From Trachythela sp. YZ-2020 (Eukaryota > Cnidaria > Anthozoa > Malacalcyonacea > Clavulariidae), in NCBI GenBank assembly GCA_016169945.1, contig JADLSH010000218.1, forward strand, positions 1,178,001 to 1,242,000: a stretch of DNA of 64,000 bases, read 5' to 3'. The notes beneath the pieces were generated by a model. The model saw only the letters and a list, made by a program, of their open reading frames with translations, ran no database searches and was not told the DNA's origin. Made by a program: the position numbers and the translations under genes. Position 1 is the first letter of the stretch; every line of letters begins with the position of its first letter. Shown piece by piece: positions 1 through 12,500 of this stretch.

Positions 1-73
1 ACATGGCATCTAGGGGTTTCAATGGTAATCACTTAGTATCCTAACATTTATAATTTATTCTTGTATATTACAG

Positions 74-1537
74 GATCAGCTGCTCATAAAAAGTTAGTCG
101 AGATGTTGACGAGACCACGTCTTATCGCAGCAATTCGAAAGTTATCCAAATATCACCAGACATCTGGTTTGGAGGCCAAGCATGCTTTGGATAACTTGCT
201 TGCTTCAAAGAACACCTACCATTCGTATCATTCATTGAGTGCAAGGTGAGCTTTTCTTTGGGTGGCAGTGTACAATAGCAATTTATGATGTCGAATGTAA
301 GAAATATGTCATGTGTAGTAAATGCAGGTTCAATCCAACTACTTAGAAAATAAAGAAAATACTTTCTAGTCGCCTTTTTGAGTTAAGGTCCTTTGTCAAG
401 AACATTGAATTCACTAGCAACTTGCCAAAGGAGGCATTCACTTGAACAGGCAAAGATTATCTGACAACAGTCTGTTTTCTTTATCTTCAATGTAGTTAAT
501 TGGATGACCTACTAATAAAATGCTAAACAGTCTTTTCAATCCATATAGACATTATACAGTGTGTCTCAAAAAAAACCGCTACCCTTAGAAATTAGAGGCT
601 TTAGAAAAAGCCTCGATTTTGTACACTTGGGAATTCAAAATTGCTTATTTGCTTCTAATTGCATGCAAATATGCCAGACAAAGCAAAATTTCTAAAGCCT
701 CTAATTTCTAAGGGTAGCGGTTTTTTTGAGACACCCTGTATAGGTATTTGCAATGCAATGAGGGTGCTGTGCAGGTCAAGTACTCATTGTTTTTCACCAA
801 CATGATATGAGAGCTTCTAATATCAATTTAGTGTCCACTGACACAGTGTCATTATAAAACCAGAATGCTTATTAAATTATCTTTTATACATTCTTGAAAT
901 AGATTGTACTGTTCAAACTTGCACTACAATGAAAACAGCAACAGAAAGCAAGCAAAGACTGCTGAAGGAAAACTAAGATGGGCAATTGCATATCCAAAGG
1001 CCTTCAAAGGCGAAAAGGCAGTTGCAAAACCATTGAAGGAAAAGCCCACTTATGGTAAGAATTTTATTTCCCCCCCAAAAAAAAGCCAAGACAATATGAA
1101 GTGTATGATGAAAATGCTTAAATTATTAACTGTTTCTGTATAAAATTACCTAAACTAGAGTGAGTTTAAAATCTTTAAAATATTCTACAGGATATGTACA
1201 GTTGATTTTAAGTGAAGTCATGAGATTAAGGAGCCAGTACAAAAGGCTGAAGGATGCCAAAGCCCATGCACATGACATGCTACCTGCTGAACCACAGTCT
1301 CTTGTTGCACAGTACTTGGCAGGAAAGGAACGACCCTCAAAGGAACAGGTAGTGGCCAGCAGAAAGTCGCGGTTCAGTAAACCAGCCTTACCTACAAGTG
1401 AAGAACGAAGATCACAAAATAAGCCTTGTGCTTGTAAGGGAAAGTGTGCTACACGAAAGTGCAACTGTAGGGCAGTGGAAGTGTTGTGTGACAGCGAATG
1501 TAAATGCAAATTAGCACAGTGTGTAAACCGTGAATGA
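74..1537 (+). CDS. 3' part of a transposase-like gene with C-terminal CXC cysteine cluster (three exons)
   Basis: Exons read 74-245, 903-1054 and 1191-1537; the joins keep frame (AG|A, then G|GA) and all introns are GT-AG. The window starts inside an intron, so the N-terminal part is missing. The first two exons (blocks ARLYCSNLHYNENSNRKQ and KLRWAIAYPKAFKG) and the later motif AQYLAGKERPSKEQVVASRK resemble, from memory, a transposase-derived family common in cnidarian and fish genomes; I cannot name the superfamily with confidence (Kolobok/THAP type is a guess). The last about 36 residues form a cysteine ladder, CACKGKCATRKCNC followed by CDSECKCKLAQCVN, matching the CXC pattern of kinesin KIF4 and tesmin/TSO1 proteins, which binds zinc and often DNA. 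No stop or frameshift is visible, so the gene may be intact or domesticated. Confidence 0.55.
557..738. mobile_element. mariner-type MITE in intron
   Basis: A 182 bp element lies inside the first visible intron of the CXC gene. Its ends are inverted repeats of about 50 bp, starting CAGTGTGTCTCAAAAAAAAC and ending GTTTTTTTGAGACACCCTG, flanked by TA on both sides. TA duplication and CAGTG/CAGGG termini fit a Tc1/mariner non-autonomous element. No coding potential. Confidence 0.75.
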
Positions 1538-2062
1538 GATATTTATGCACTTTTATACTCAATGTAAATACATATTTATTACTATTAGCTTAACCCATTA
1601 ATGTGCAATATGCCCTTCTTTAGTATTTACTGTGTCTAACGCCAGACAATTTTACTGGTCAAACAAAGGAAAAGTCTTGGACGTTAATGGGTTAAATATG
1701 TGGTATTCATCAGGGTTAGATGCTTTAAATGTTTATAGTTTTATTTATGCAAGAGTATTATAGTGTTTTCCCATTTGAGGTAAAGGAGAAAAGGCCTTAT
1801 TTGTATTATATTATTTAGTATATCATTCTAGGGTTCCACCATGTGATTCAGTATGTATATTAAACGCACTCAACCATTCAATATTTGGGTTTGTTTAAAT
1901 TGCCCAAGTCCAAGAGAAATATATAATTAACCTTTATACCAAATGGGGAAACACCTCACTTTTGCCCACAAGATTTGGACTTTTAGAAATGACAATAATA
2001 AACATAAATAATTTACCAACATTTATATCAATTTCCATAATTTGCTTAAGTAACGTAAAAGA
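1538..2062. other. intergenic, AT-rich, nothing recognised
   Basis: Convergent interval between the stop of the CXC gene and the stop of the minus-strand P2X7-C-domain ORF. It should hold both 3' UTRs. I see no clear ORF, repeat or RNA gene. Confidence 0.4.
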
Positions 2063-2674
2063 TTACCGTTTTGATGTTTTGGCATATTTGAAATGCGTAT
2101 ATAGGCCAGCAGGCGACGCAAAGCGTTCTCGTATGCTTGAATAAACACACGCAGGAAATGGTCTTCGCTTTTTTTTCCCCAAAATCTGGAAAATCCACCG
2201 TGAACATCGTTGATATGCCACTAAACGATACAGCTTGTGTATTTTCTCCAGATCCCCATCATCTAGAGGCCAATTTTCTTCGAGATAGCGGCAAACATCT
2301 ATCTTTAGTACGCCTTCCGACAGCATGTTGTCTCGAAAGTCCGGATGTATTGTCAAACATTCTTCGCCATGTGCTTCTGTTTGATCAAGAAGCACTCCGT
2401 ATTCGTCGTACTCCACCGCTTTTTCGTGGCAACAAAAACACTCAATAGCCTTCGTTGACAAAGCACAATGACCACATTTGCACCAGCTTAGAGTTTCAAG
2501 GCGCCAAGCGTTTGCTCTTTCGAACTTGTTATCGACTTCCTCCTCAGACGAAGACAAACCACTGCCTTGTTCGGAATCGCTTTCATCGCTAAAATTTGAT
2601 GTTTCTGCGCCCGCTTCTGGCTCAAATTGGTAGGGTAACACTTCTTCTACTTGATGCTCGTGGATATTTTCCAT
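2063..2674 (-). CDS. P2X7 C-terminal (ballast)-like domain protein, single exon
   Basis: A 203-residue ORF starting at the ATG read from 2674; the open frame runs on upstream to 2824, but the first conserved stretch follows this internal Met. It opens with an acidic, Ser-rich tail (about residues 10-50), then has the signature of the cytosolic C-terminal domain of P2X7: WCKCGHC, ECFCCHEKAVE, CLTIHPDF, a VAYQRCSRWIFQILG block, and CVYSSIRERF near the end. In P2X7 this region holds a zinc cluster and a guanine nucleotide site. There is no membrane segment, so this is the free-standing version known in many copies from invertebrate genomes, not a channel. Its biochemical role is unknown. The frame is intact; whether it is a host gene or carried by a transposon cannot be told here. 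Confidence 0.75.
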   Translation of the reverse strand: MENIHEHQVEEVLPYQFEPEAGAETSNFSDESDSEQGSGLSSSEEEVDNKFERANAWRLETLSWCKCGHCALSTKAIECFCCHEKAVEYDEYGVLLDQTEAHGEECLTIHPDFRDNMLSEGVLKIDVCRYLEENWPLDDGDLEKIHKLYRLVAYQRCSRWIFQILGKKKRRPFPACVYSSIRERFASPAGLYTHFKYAKTSKR

Positions 2675-2770
2675 TACAACAAAAAAACGCCACAATTTCT
2701 TATAAAACCTCACGAATCTCGATAAACACGTGTAGAAAAATATATTGTTGTTTTGACGCTGCCCTGCTAA

Positions 2771-2833
2771 TGACGTCACATCGGTCATGTGACCCAAAGA
2801 TAATTTTTTGAGAACTATTTCCAAGATGGCGGA
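2771..2833. promoter_or_regulatory. possible promoter: CRE (TGACGTCA) and YY1-like motif
   Basis: About 100 bp upstream of the minus-strand P2X7-C ATG there is a palindromic CRE (TGACGTCA, 2771-2778), then TCATGTGA, then CCAAGATGGCGG (2822-2833), which matches the YY1 consensus. The ATG inside the YY1 site opens a 14-codon plus-strand ORF (MADENQNFGELRCE), so a divergent start is conceivable. Motif matches only. Confidence 0.35.
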
Positions 2834-2964
2834 CGAAAATCAAAATTTTGGTGAATTAAGATGCGAATAACTTTTGAACAAAAGAGTTTGGCAAGAAATG
2901 AATACCATATTTATTCTTAGATGAGTAAGCACTTTTAAATTACACAATAAAAATTTTGGTTGCC

Positions 2965-4340
2965 AATGTCCTTTAAACGATGCAAAATTTAAACACTTCA
3001 AGAGCATCGCCGAAGAGCTTTCTATTGCTAAAGGGGTAATTTTGCGAGGTACCAAAATTATTATACCAAAGTCCTTGCAAAGTAAAGTTGTCAAGATAGC
3101 ACATGAAGGTCATCAAGGACTTGTTAAAACCAAACAGTTTTTGAGATGAAGGGTATGGTTCCCCAAAATGGATGAAGTAGTTTCTTCTGTTATTGGTCCT
3201 TGTGTTGCGTGCCAAGCTACTGTGAATACTCCTTTGCAAGAACCAGTCAAGTCTACACAGCTTCCAAATGGTCCATGGAAAAGCCTAGCGGTTGATTATT
3301 ACGGACCACTTCCGTCAGGAGACTACGTGTTGGTCGTCATTGACGAATATTCCAGATTTGCCGAGATTGATTTTACCACGTCGACATCGGCTAACGCAAC
3401 AATTCCGAAATTGGACCGCGTTTTCTCACCGTACGGCATTCCGCTCCATCTAAAGAGTGACAATGGACCTCCATTTAATTCGAAGGCATTTAGTGATTAC
3501 TGCGAATTTATGAGTATTCAGCATAAAACCATTACACCCTTACATCCCCGAGCTAACGGATTAGTCGAAAATTTTAACAGAATGATAAACAAGGTAGTTC
3601 GTACATCGTCCATTGAGCGGAAATGCTGGAAACAAGAATTATTCAAGTTCCTTCGAAATTATCGGGCGACGCCTCACATTACTACAGGTAAATGTCCTGC
3701 GGATATGCTGTTCCAAACTCGGACATATAGAGTACGGTTACCAGAACTATTGACGTTTCAGACTGACGATGCCCAGATGCGTGCACGGGACGCAAAGAAG
3801 AAGTTACAAGCTAAGCAATACGCGGATCAAAAGTCCTATGTGAAAACATCAAAAATTAAAGTCGGCGACTTAGTTCTAGTTCGAAATGAAAAGAAAGGAA
3901 AACTAGAGCCAGTATATAACCCTCAACCATATACGGTGACTGAAAAGAAAGGAACGATGGTAACAGCTTCAAGAACCAACCCGAGACATGTTATTACGCG
4001 AAACGCATCATTCTTTAAACGACTAAAAGTCCCTAACAACGAGCCTTCAGCTGATATAGGTACTGCTGAAGTGGATGAAATGGACAGTGAATACGATGTG
4101 TTAGAGAGCAATGACCAAATCGGAAGGGACGATGTGAATAACGAGGCTGAGCAAAACGAGGAAAACTGGAATGATGAGCTGGGTAATGCAGAAGATGTAG
4201 TTGAACAGAACAATGATCGGGAGGAGAGACGACAAGAGGCAGGGGAGGATGTGCAGCAGGAAGAATTGGATATCGGCGAAGCGGGTCAGGCGGTAGTTGG
4301 GTCGACCTCAACGACAGCGAAGAGCACCAAGAAGATATGA
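2965..4340 (+). pseudogene. Ty3/gypsy-type integrase with C-terminal tail, 5'-truncated retroelement
   Basis: The plus strand encodes the integrase zinc-binding region (AHEGHQGLVKTKQFL, then CVAC), the catalytic core (DYYGPLPSGDYVLVVIDEYS, SDNGPPFNSKAF, and E in ANGLVENFNRM, giving D-D-E) and a chromodomain-like or SH3-like basic tail (KVGDLVLVRNEKKGK). It ends in an acidic Glu/Asp/Asn-rich stretch. One in-frame TGA (3147-3149) separates the zinc part from the core, so the ORF proper starts at 3168. No protease, reverse transcriptase or RNase H lies upstream; the P2X7-C gene sits there instead, so the 5' half of the element is missing. Confidence 0.85.
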
Positions 4341-4538
4341 ACAATATGAAATGGGAGATGACTATTAATTAAATACGTTATTGTAGTTCTATCATAAAGA
4401 CAGTAGAGTAAACAAACTCGAACTTTGGAGTTTGAAGTAGTTTGTGTTGTGTTGTGTTGTTACAGTTGACACCAGAGGAGCGAGAGACTTGCTATCGGTT
4501 TAGTGTTGTGGGTTAAAGTTTTATAGCCATTGACTACT

Positions 4539-4554
4539 GAAAGTTTGGGAGGGG
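4539..4554 (+). other. polypurine tract candidate
   Basis: Purine-rich GAAAGTTTGGGAGGGG lies immediately before the LTR candidate and downstream of the integrase stop, as expected of a plus-strand priming site in an LTR retroelement. Confidence 0.5.
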
Positions 4555-4696
4555 TGTAGTGTCCAGGACTGCGGGGGGGAGAGGGAGAAAAACATGACGG
4601 CCATATTGTGTTAAATTCTGTATTTATGTTAAGCAATAAATGAGTAATTGTTGAAGTATTTCATTCTCTTTATTTTTACCAACTTTTAATCCAACA
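4555..4696 (+). repeat. candidate 3' LTR (142 bp)
   Basis: The segment starts TGTAGTGTCC right after the polypurine tract, has an AATAAA-type signal (AAGCAATAAATG), and ends ATCCAACA, giving TG...CA ends. The 5' LTR is not in the window, so the boundary cannot be confirmed by comparing two LTRs. Confidence 0.45.
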
Positions 4697-5564
4697 ATTA
4701 ACCCCCTCCTCCTCTCCAGTAGCGACGCCCCAGCCTGTTCCGCAGCCCTTGGAAGTACTATAGACATAATAATCATATATACTCAAATCAGTAATCTTAA
4801 ATGAGGAAAAACTCAAGCAAACGTCTAATTTCTGGTTGTATTAATGATCTGGAAGCCTAGGCAATATTCCTAAAAGCTAAGCTAACTGCTAATATAAGCA
4901 CCTGAAACCAAGTATATTTGTGATTACAAATCACACTCCTTTGCGGTCTTGACTCAATTTTCTCACGGTTCAATTAACGTTATAGAGTTGGATTTATATT
5001 TTTCATACCCCCTCATGTATATACATATTTTTGCATCACAATAAAACCACTCATTTAATTATATTTGTTTTTATGATTTGATGTCAATTATATCAGCATG
5101 AGATATTTGCACATACTGTGAATTCTCGTGGTTTCCTAGTTCACTGGAAAGTGAAAGTTTATTGATCAGAAATTTATACATGTTTATTGAAACTTTAAAA
5201 CATTCAGATATACGGCTATTTCTATACTATGTGGTTTTTAGGTTATACCACTGGTATTGCTTTCCTTTAACAAACAGCTGCAATTATAAGTTTCGTTGAA
5301 ATTTGCTTAATTCGAATTTGCATGCGAGTAAAAATCGGCCGGCCTTTTCCCGATATTAGCATTATATAATACTATTAGGTTCATAATAGGTTTAGACTTA
5401 GGGTCAGATAATGGTCAACAGATTAAACGTTAGATTAACACAAGACCGAAGGGTTTGGGTTTTTTTTAGTTAAAGTTTGAGGGTGTTCAAAATAAATTTC
5501 ATGTTGCGGGTGCCCTGCTGAACCGCCAGAACCGGGTAAACAGTAAAACGCCGACCAGCTGAAT

Positions 5565-6060
5565 GAGCTATTTAGTATAAAATAGATAACAGGAACATAG
5601 GCAGCTCTATAAGGTTCTAATTTGTACTTTAAAAACAAATGTTACTTGTTAGCGTTTATACTGATAATTACCATTCTAAAACCTTTCAAATAATGAAATG
5701 TATCCCATCTCCTTTTGCTATTAATCAAAAAAGCAGACTTTTGGATATTTATATACACATTCATAATAAATTGTTGGTATGTAGCGGCTGGCATATACCA
5801 ATAACTGTCATGCTACTTCACCAGTCCTCTCTAATCAAGCTATAATAAAATTATGCTTTTTTAAAAGAAGAATAGAATGGTTACATTAATAATTATTGGA
5901 ATAAATCCAGAGACGTCGGGAGGGTGAGTTTGAGGGTTGACCATTCTCCAACTCTGAATAAAAATGTGGTAAAATGTGGTAAAAATGTACTAAACGTAAG
6001 TTTACTGTACTTCCATAAGCTTTTAAGCATATCAAATCAGAGTAGGTAGCCATGCAATAG
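5565..6060. other. unit A interval not seen in unit B
   Basis: Between the two blocks that match unit B lies about 500 bp of AT-rich sequence with no ORF, inverted repeat or recognisable element. The corresponding place in unit B is filled with nested insertions. Confidence 0.35.
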
Positions 6061-6959
6061 CAGGTTCAACTATATAGCAGCGCGGTAAACGGCTTAGCTA
6101 ACTGCTAATTGCTATACCCGAATTTACCTTTTATCAAGATGCAAAATGATCCCTTTACAAACTTCGGTATACGTGAGACATAGTAGGTAATGTACAAATT
6201 ATTAGAAAAAATATGATTTGATAATGAATGCATACTTTTGGAAGCGGAAAAAATAACACAACAACAGGGGGTGATTGGTCCAATTAAAACATTCTAAATC
6301 CAAACATTCCCCTTCATATTCTTCAAACTGTCGTCGTTTCAAAACCAAAGACGATCCAGTAAAAGTGTCGAACTATTGAAGTATTCACAAGAAGTTAGGT
6401 ATTTATATATACATATATACTATATAATTGTATAACTGCATCTCACAGTTTGTTAATATCATACACATTTTAGGCCTTAATCATGACTGATATACATCAA
6501 TAACTCGCTATTGACGGGTCAGATCCATGCATATCTCGATTTAATACAACGTTCTAAGGCCAGATTGTGGACTTGTGGTTTTGTGACATCTCCGCAATTT
6601 ATTATAGGAAAACAATATCTGTAGTTTTACAAGTCGAACGAATACGGAAAACGTTGTAATTGTACCAAAAAGATTTAAACATTGCTTTTAGCATGGATCG
6701 ACTGCTCTGTAGATATATTATACCGTGTCTGCGGTCGGGCATGTTAATTCTTTCCTGTCGGAAAAAGACTAAAAATCTACAATACGACTACTTATGCCAA
6801 CGTGTTTTAGTCTAGTTTTATTGCGCTATGCGGTTGGCGTCAGTTTTAAATCTTTGACGTGTGATTTCATAATATCTCTTTGATCTACTATATCCGTCAA
6901 CTAGTGAACCGAGTGACCCAGTGGTACGTTATGATACAGTTTCTTATTATATTACAGAC

Positions 6960-7016
6960 ATTGCAGAAAATCCAACATCATCACAGACAAGCGCAGAGAG
7001 AACACTTATAATCCCG
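6960..7016 (+). pseudogene. decayed duplicate of asparaginase exon 1
   Basis: The sequence GCAGAAAATCCAACA and what follows match the coding exon at 13967-14021, and the donor GGTAAAATTTCTATT is conserved. Here the initiator is ATT rather than ATG, and two extra bases near the 3' end (CTTATAATCCCG against CTTAATCCAG) shift the frame, so splicing to exon 2 would not give the asparaginase frame. It may be a relic, or a non-coding alternative first exon. Confidence 0.75.
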
Positions 7017-8014
7017 GTAAAATTTCTATTAGTTGTTGGGATATATCTATATTTATCTATCATAAGGGTTATATGTCATACATTCTTGGCATAAAATTTA
7101 TTTTTTTATATACTTCAAACAAAACTTAAACTTGATTGTAAACTTGAAAGTAAACCCTACACAGAGTTCTTAACCATAACTCCCGAAGCCTAATTTATTG
7201 TAATAATGTTATATCGCTTTCCAAAGGCTATTTCGTTTTTGCATCCCTGACGAAATCACAGTTGTTGCTCGCAAAATAGCAACAAGAACGTTTTACTGAA
7301 CTTACAACAGCGTGTTATGAATATAATTACAGTATTGTGAACTATATAGAGCATAGGCCTAATAGAAATAACCCTATAACAAAAATGGTTCGAAAAGTGT
7401 TGGAAAACATGCATAAACTTGGAAAAAACAGTTTCATTTTCAGCATATAGCCATTTGGGCAATTTCGAGTTAATTTGCAATCAATCTTCCAGGAAGACCG
7501 GAAAATTTCACAGCATGCGGCATGCAGTGATATTTCATGCGGATACGGGTGACTTATACACAGTTAATTAGGCTAAAGTGCACAGTCATAAAATAATACC
7601 TAAGTATGTATGATATACATGGTCTTGTATATCTTATAACTTGTCAGAAAAAATAATTCAAGGCAGTTTTCAGCTAGCAATAAGATATTGTGTAAGATGA
7701 CAGTGATAAGAAAAAATTAAAATATTTTATCAGTTGTCAGTGAAACATGCAAGAGGCATATCTTATCCGGATCTAAAGCTCTGTGATGAAAATTACATTT
7801 TGTATTTAAGTATAATAGTTCCGACCAAAGGCGCAAAGCGCCGTTCCGGGCGTAGACACATGTTATCAATAGTATTACCACTAAGTTTGTTGTATACTTT
7901 CAATTCAGTAGCATGAACAGTAATATTTTATTGTTACCAAAATATGAACAAAACCCATATCTCAAATAGTTGAGCAATCTACACATATTATGTAGGAAAT
8001 ATATTTATAAAATA

Positions 8015-8305
8015 ACATGTATATAACGCGTGCTCTGATTGGTCGAAACCCGCGTTTGGATCAGGCCATCCAAACACGAAAGACTATCGTGTTGTTGTTA
8101 TTTTATAAAGCAATTACTTTATGGTTTCCGTGTTTGGATGGCCTGTTCCAAACACTTGGGAATGTTGCTCGAGTTAAGAAAAGCTCGCAAAATCACTCGC
8201 CTTCGGCTCGAGATTTCGCGCGCTTTTCTTAACTCTCGCAACATTTCCGCGTGTTTGGATCAGGCCATCCAGACACGGAAACCATAAAGTAATTGTATAA
8301 TACCA
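8015..8305. mobile_element. fold-back element with nested palindromes
   Basis: Outer arms CAATTACTTTATGGTTTCCG (8111) and CGGAAACCATAAAGTAATTG (to 8295) enclose further arms (GTGTTTGGATGGCCTG and its complement) and a central palindrome around GCCTTCGGCTCGAG (8199). The paralogous place in unit B (about 16720-16735) runs straight from AGAAATATATATAC to TTAATCTATTTTTAGG without it, so the element was inserted into, or lost from, one copy after duplication. Confidence 0.65.
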
Positions 8306-9512
8306 CTTAATCTATTTTTAGGGGGCTTAGCTCCCTATGAATGATAAACTGTAAACCCTTTATCAATAAAAAACCATTGACCAACATTTGATCGCCATTT
8401 TGACCAAATTGTAACCCAAAAATTATTGGTGGGGTGTTAACACCTCCCCACCACATGCCCCTGCTTGTTTCGCAGCCCTTGGAAGCACTAGACATAATCG
8501 TATATATTCATATTAGTAATTTCATATCAGGAAAACCCAAGCAAACGTCTAATTTCTGGTGGTAGTAGTGATGTGGAAGCTTAGGCACATTTCTAAAAGC
8601 TTTACTAACTGCTAATATAAACACCTGAAATCAAGTATACTTGTGATTACAAATCGCATTCCCGCTTCGTGGCTTTGACTCAATTTTCTCACGGTTCAAT
8701 TAACGTTATAGAATTGCATTTATATATTTCATACCCCCTCATGTATACGTATTTTTGCAGCACAGTAAAACCACTTATTTAATTCTATTTGCTATTATGA
8801 TTTGATGTCAAGTATATCAGCATGACATATTTCCACATACTGCAAACTTTTGCGGTTTTCTAGTTCACTGGAAAGTGAAACGTTATTAATAAGAAATTTA
8901 TACATGTTTATTGAAACTTTAAAACATTCAGATATACGGCTATTTCTATATGTTTTATATAGGTTATACTATACTACTAATATCGCTTTCCTTTAACACA
9001 CAACTGCAATTAAGTTTCGTTGAAATTTGCTTGATTCGGATTTGCGAGCTCGGATTCGGATTAGCGATATCACAACTGAAATAACATATAATACTATTGG
9101 GTTTATAATATGTTAAGACTTAGGGTCAGATAATGGTCAACAGATTAAACGTTAGACTAAGACAAGACCGAAGGGTTTAGTGTTCTTTTAGTTAAAGTTT
9201 AAGGGTGTTAGAATGTTGCGGGTGCCCTGTTGCGGGTGCCCTGCACAACCCGGGTAAACAGTAAAATGGCGACCGGCCCTTAGAGATAAAATCACTTGTT
9301 AAGGTTAAGGTTAAGATCAAGGTCATGGTAAGGATGCCAATCACCTCTCCTTGTACCCGAGAGCTTAAAATACTAAGCCGAAGTCTTACTATAGAGCACC
9401 CCTGCATGGCTGCCACTATACAACCCATGTCTGATCTCGGAGCTAAGGTTGAAAGTTTAATATTTGATGTGGCAGGAGAGGTCGAATCTGAAGGCTAACC
9501 TATCTGACTTAA

Positions 9513-12500
9513 GGTGGCTCCCTACAGTTATTATAAAAACAAAGGGTGAAAATGTGCTTTCCCTATTGCAACACATATCTTCATGTTTGTGAAATATATA
9601 GTTGCTTTTTTGGTAATAACTATTAATATAACTGTTATGTGTCCAACCTATGGGTTCTAAATATACCACAGTCGCGTTGCTATGGTAACAACAACGTATG
9701 AACTATAGTAGTCATATCCTATAAATTGGACGAAAAATAATTTTCAAGTAAATTTGGAATACTAAGCGGAACATTATATAAAAAAATTAAGGTAGGTTTT
9801 AGGATAAGTTTTTTAGATATTTGCAAATTTTTGTTCTGAGAAATCTTATCTGTAAATTTTTCCAAAATTTGGATATATTGAAAAAGGCGACTTGTAAGTT
9901 GACTATACAAAAATTTAAAACTTTTCACCAAAGGAAATTAAAACTAAAGCCATTAAGCCACGCACAAAACTTACGCGGGCGTAATCAATCAATCAATCAA
10001 TCAATCAATGGTTTATTATAAGCTCGTCGCGCTCGAAAGCGAATTACGAAATTATTTACAAAATTATTTAGAAGTTATTAATGTTAGAGTGTACTATATA
10101 AGATATACATTATTTACAACAATTATCTAACAAATCTACATTTACAATTTAAAAGCTATGTGATCGGAAACACATCGTAGGAAAAAAACTTTTCTTAAAA
10201 CGTTCAGTCTTGCAGGGAAACAATGTTAGCCTGCTTCCGTACCTTAAGTTACGTCTATGTTCCTTAGCCCGACACGGTGGTATTAAATAATTAATTAAGG
10301 CGTGAATCAGGCTGTCCTATTTTTTTCAAATGTTTTGGCACACAAAGAATCACGTCTTGAACATATAAGGACGAACATTTGGCCTGGTCTAGAGCTGCAT
10401 CGTAGCTTTATGTCGGAAAAATCATTCGCATTATGCGTTTCTGGACTCGTTCGATTCTTTCTGACAAGTTGATGGTCAAGGATGAATGCCATACCGGACA
10501 GCCGTATTCAAGTAAAGGTCTAATGAGTGTAAGATATACTCGTAGCAGATGAGACGATGAAACACCACTGCGCTTAAGGACACGTAGAATGTGTAGTCTC
10601 TTTGATGCTTTAGTTACTATATCACTAATGTGCAAATCCCACTTAAGATTATTTTGGATCGTTATACCCAGTACTTTGTGGGATTGTACTCTTTCAAGGA
10701 TTATATTTTCAACGACCAAGGTGGGTGGAGGCTGCTCGACGTCGCGTCGAAAGGTGACAATCATCTCCTTACACTTTTTTGGGTTCAGTTTCATGTTATT
10801 GATTCTTGTCCAATCACCAATTACGTTTAACTCGCTTTGCAGTGTAGACACCTCTCTTGTTGGAACAATCTCTGATATTGTTAGGTCGTCTACGTACTTC
10901 CAATTACTGGAGCGCGGGGTTAATATTTTCAAATCGTTAATCATTATAACGAAAAGGATAGGTCCTAAATTGGTACCCTGTGGGACTCCAGCGTTGTTTG
11001 GGAGCCATTGAGACACGCACTGTCCCAACTTAACACACTGCCGGCGATTTCAGAGGAAGCTACAAATCCAGGGGATTATTGAACGGCGCACGCCCGGATC
11101 GATCAATTTCGTTATAACAATGTTATGGTCTATTCTGTCGAAAACCTTGCTAAAGTCCAAAAAGCAAGCTCTAAGATAATGGCCTGGGTTGTCCATTTCA
11201 GAGAGCCAGTTGTGAACAAGATCTAGGAGACAGTAGGTAGTAGATGTCCCTTTTAGGCTGCCAAATTGGCGATTGTCAATTTGTCCTCCTATGTCCTCAA
11301 TCATCCAATTAACCACAAAGTCTTCGAGAACCTTTGATAACACAGGAGTAAGTGCAATGGGGCGTGTGTCGCTTTCCGCTTGAGCTTGCTTCGTTTTCGG
11401 AATGGGTATGATACTAGAATCTTTCCATGAAGCTGGTACCAGTCCTGACGACAGAGATGTATTAAATATTACTGTAACAGGTTCCGCAAGTTCATAGGCG
11501 AACTCTTTTAAAATTCGTGATGGAATATTATCTGGGCCCATAGCTTTATTGGTCTGTAGTTTTAGGAGATGACTGCAAACCTCGTGAGGATAAACTGTAG
11601 GAGGCGGCTCGGCAGCTGGTAAAAATGTTATTGATTTTTTGGGTATAAAAATTGTTTTTTCTGGTTTCAATCTCCATCTGGACCATCCGTCTATATTGGC
11701 GCCACAGATTCGCGTCGCCCGTATGGAAAGCACGTTGACGCTTTTTAATAAGTTGTTTTATGTGCCCAGTGATCCATGGTTTGTCAGTGGGATGGCACCT
11801 GATTGTGTTCACAGGAAAGAAGTTATCAATTGCATTGCTCAAATCATTGGTAAAGGATAACGTCAGTTCATCCAACGATGGACTGGATCCAAGTCCACTG
11901 AACCATTCATTCGTAGATGACCGTAAACCGAGACCGTTTATACTCGACTGAGGATATCGACGCACAGTCCGTTTTAAACACGTATTATTATTATCCTTGG
12001 AAATGTCCTTCGGGGTCCACATGATTATATTATGGTCCGATGATCCAAGTGGGGCAAAAATGTCCGGTGTTTTGTAAAAAGGTTTCAAATTCGTAATAAT
12101 ATAATCTAGAATTGAATCTTGTCTAGTCGGGAGGGTGACAACTTGTTTAAGATTGTGATTTATAACTAAATCATGTATGTTGAGATGATTGAAGTCGTCT
12201 AAAATGACTATACCACAATCCGGGTATTTAGACCGCATAGCATCAACAGAGGAAACAAGGTACTCGACGAGTTCCCGTTGTTCCTGCACACATTTATCTG
12301 GTGGATTGTACACTACACATATTGCGATTGCAAATAACGGTCTCGGTAATCGTAGTGGTCGTGCCCACAACCACATACACTCCAGATTTAAGTCCTCTAG
12401 TTCTAAGCATCGCGTTATAGGTATATGCTGAGACACATAAACGCACACCCCGCCATCAGGTTAACAACGTACGTACTGCTTGAATTTCAAAGATTTACGA

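Larger units (their letters stand above)
4700..8440. repeat. duplication unit A: decayed copy of the asparaginase 5' region
   Basis: This block recurs, in order and in the same orientation, as unit B downstream. Shared pieces include CGCAGCCCTTGGAAG (4731 and 8471), GGGTCAGATAATGGTCAACA (5401 and 9123), GCTTAGCTAACTGCTAATTG (about 6090 and 13470), the first exon (6960 and 13967), and GGGGGC(T/G)TAGCTCCCT (about 8322 and 16744). The copies differ by many substitutions and indels, so the duplication is old. It begins directly after the gypsy LTR. Confidence 0.8.

Noticed and set aside
1150..1509. 119-codon minus-strand ORF opposite the CXC exon
   Set aside because: Shadow of the coding plus strand; no family resemblance.
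3923..4344. Ser- and Pro-rich minus-strand ORFs
   Set aside because: Antisense of the acidic integrase tail.
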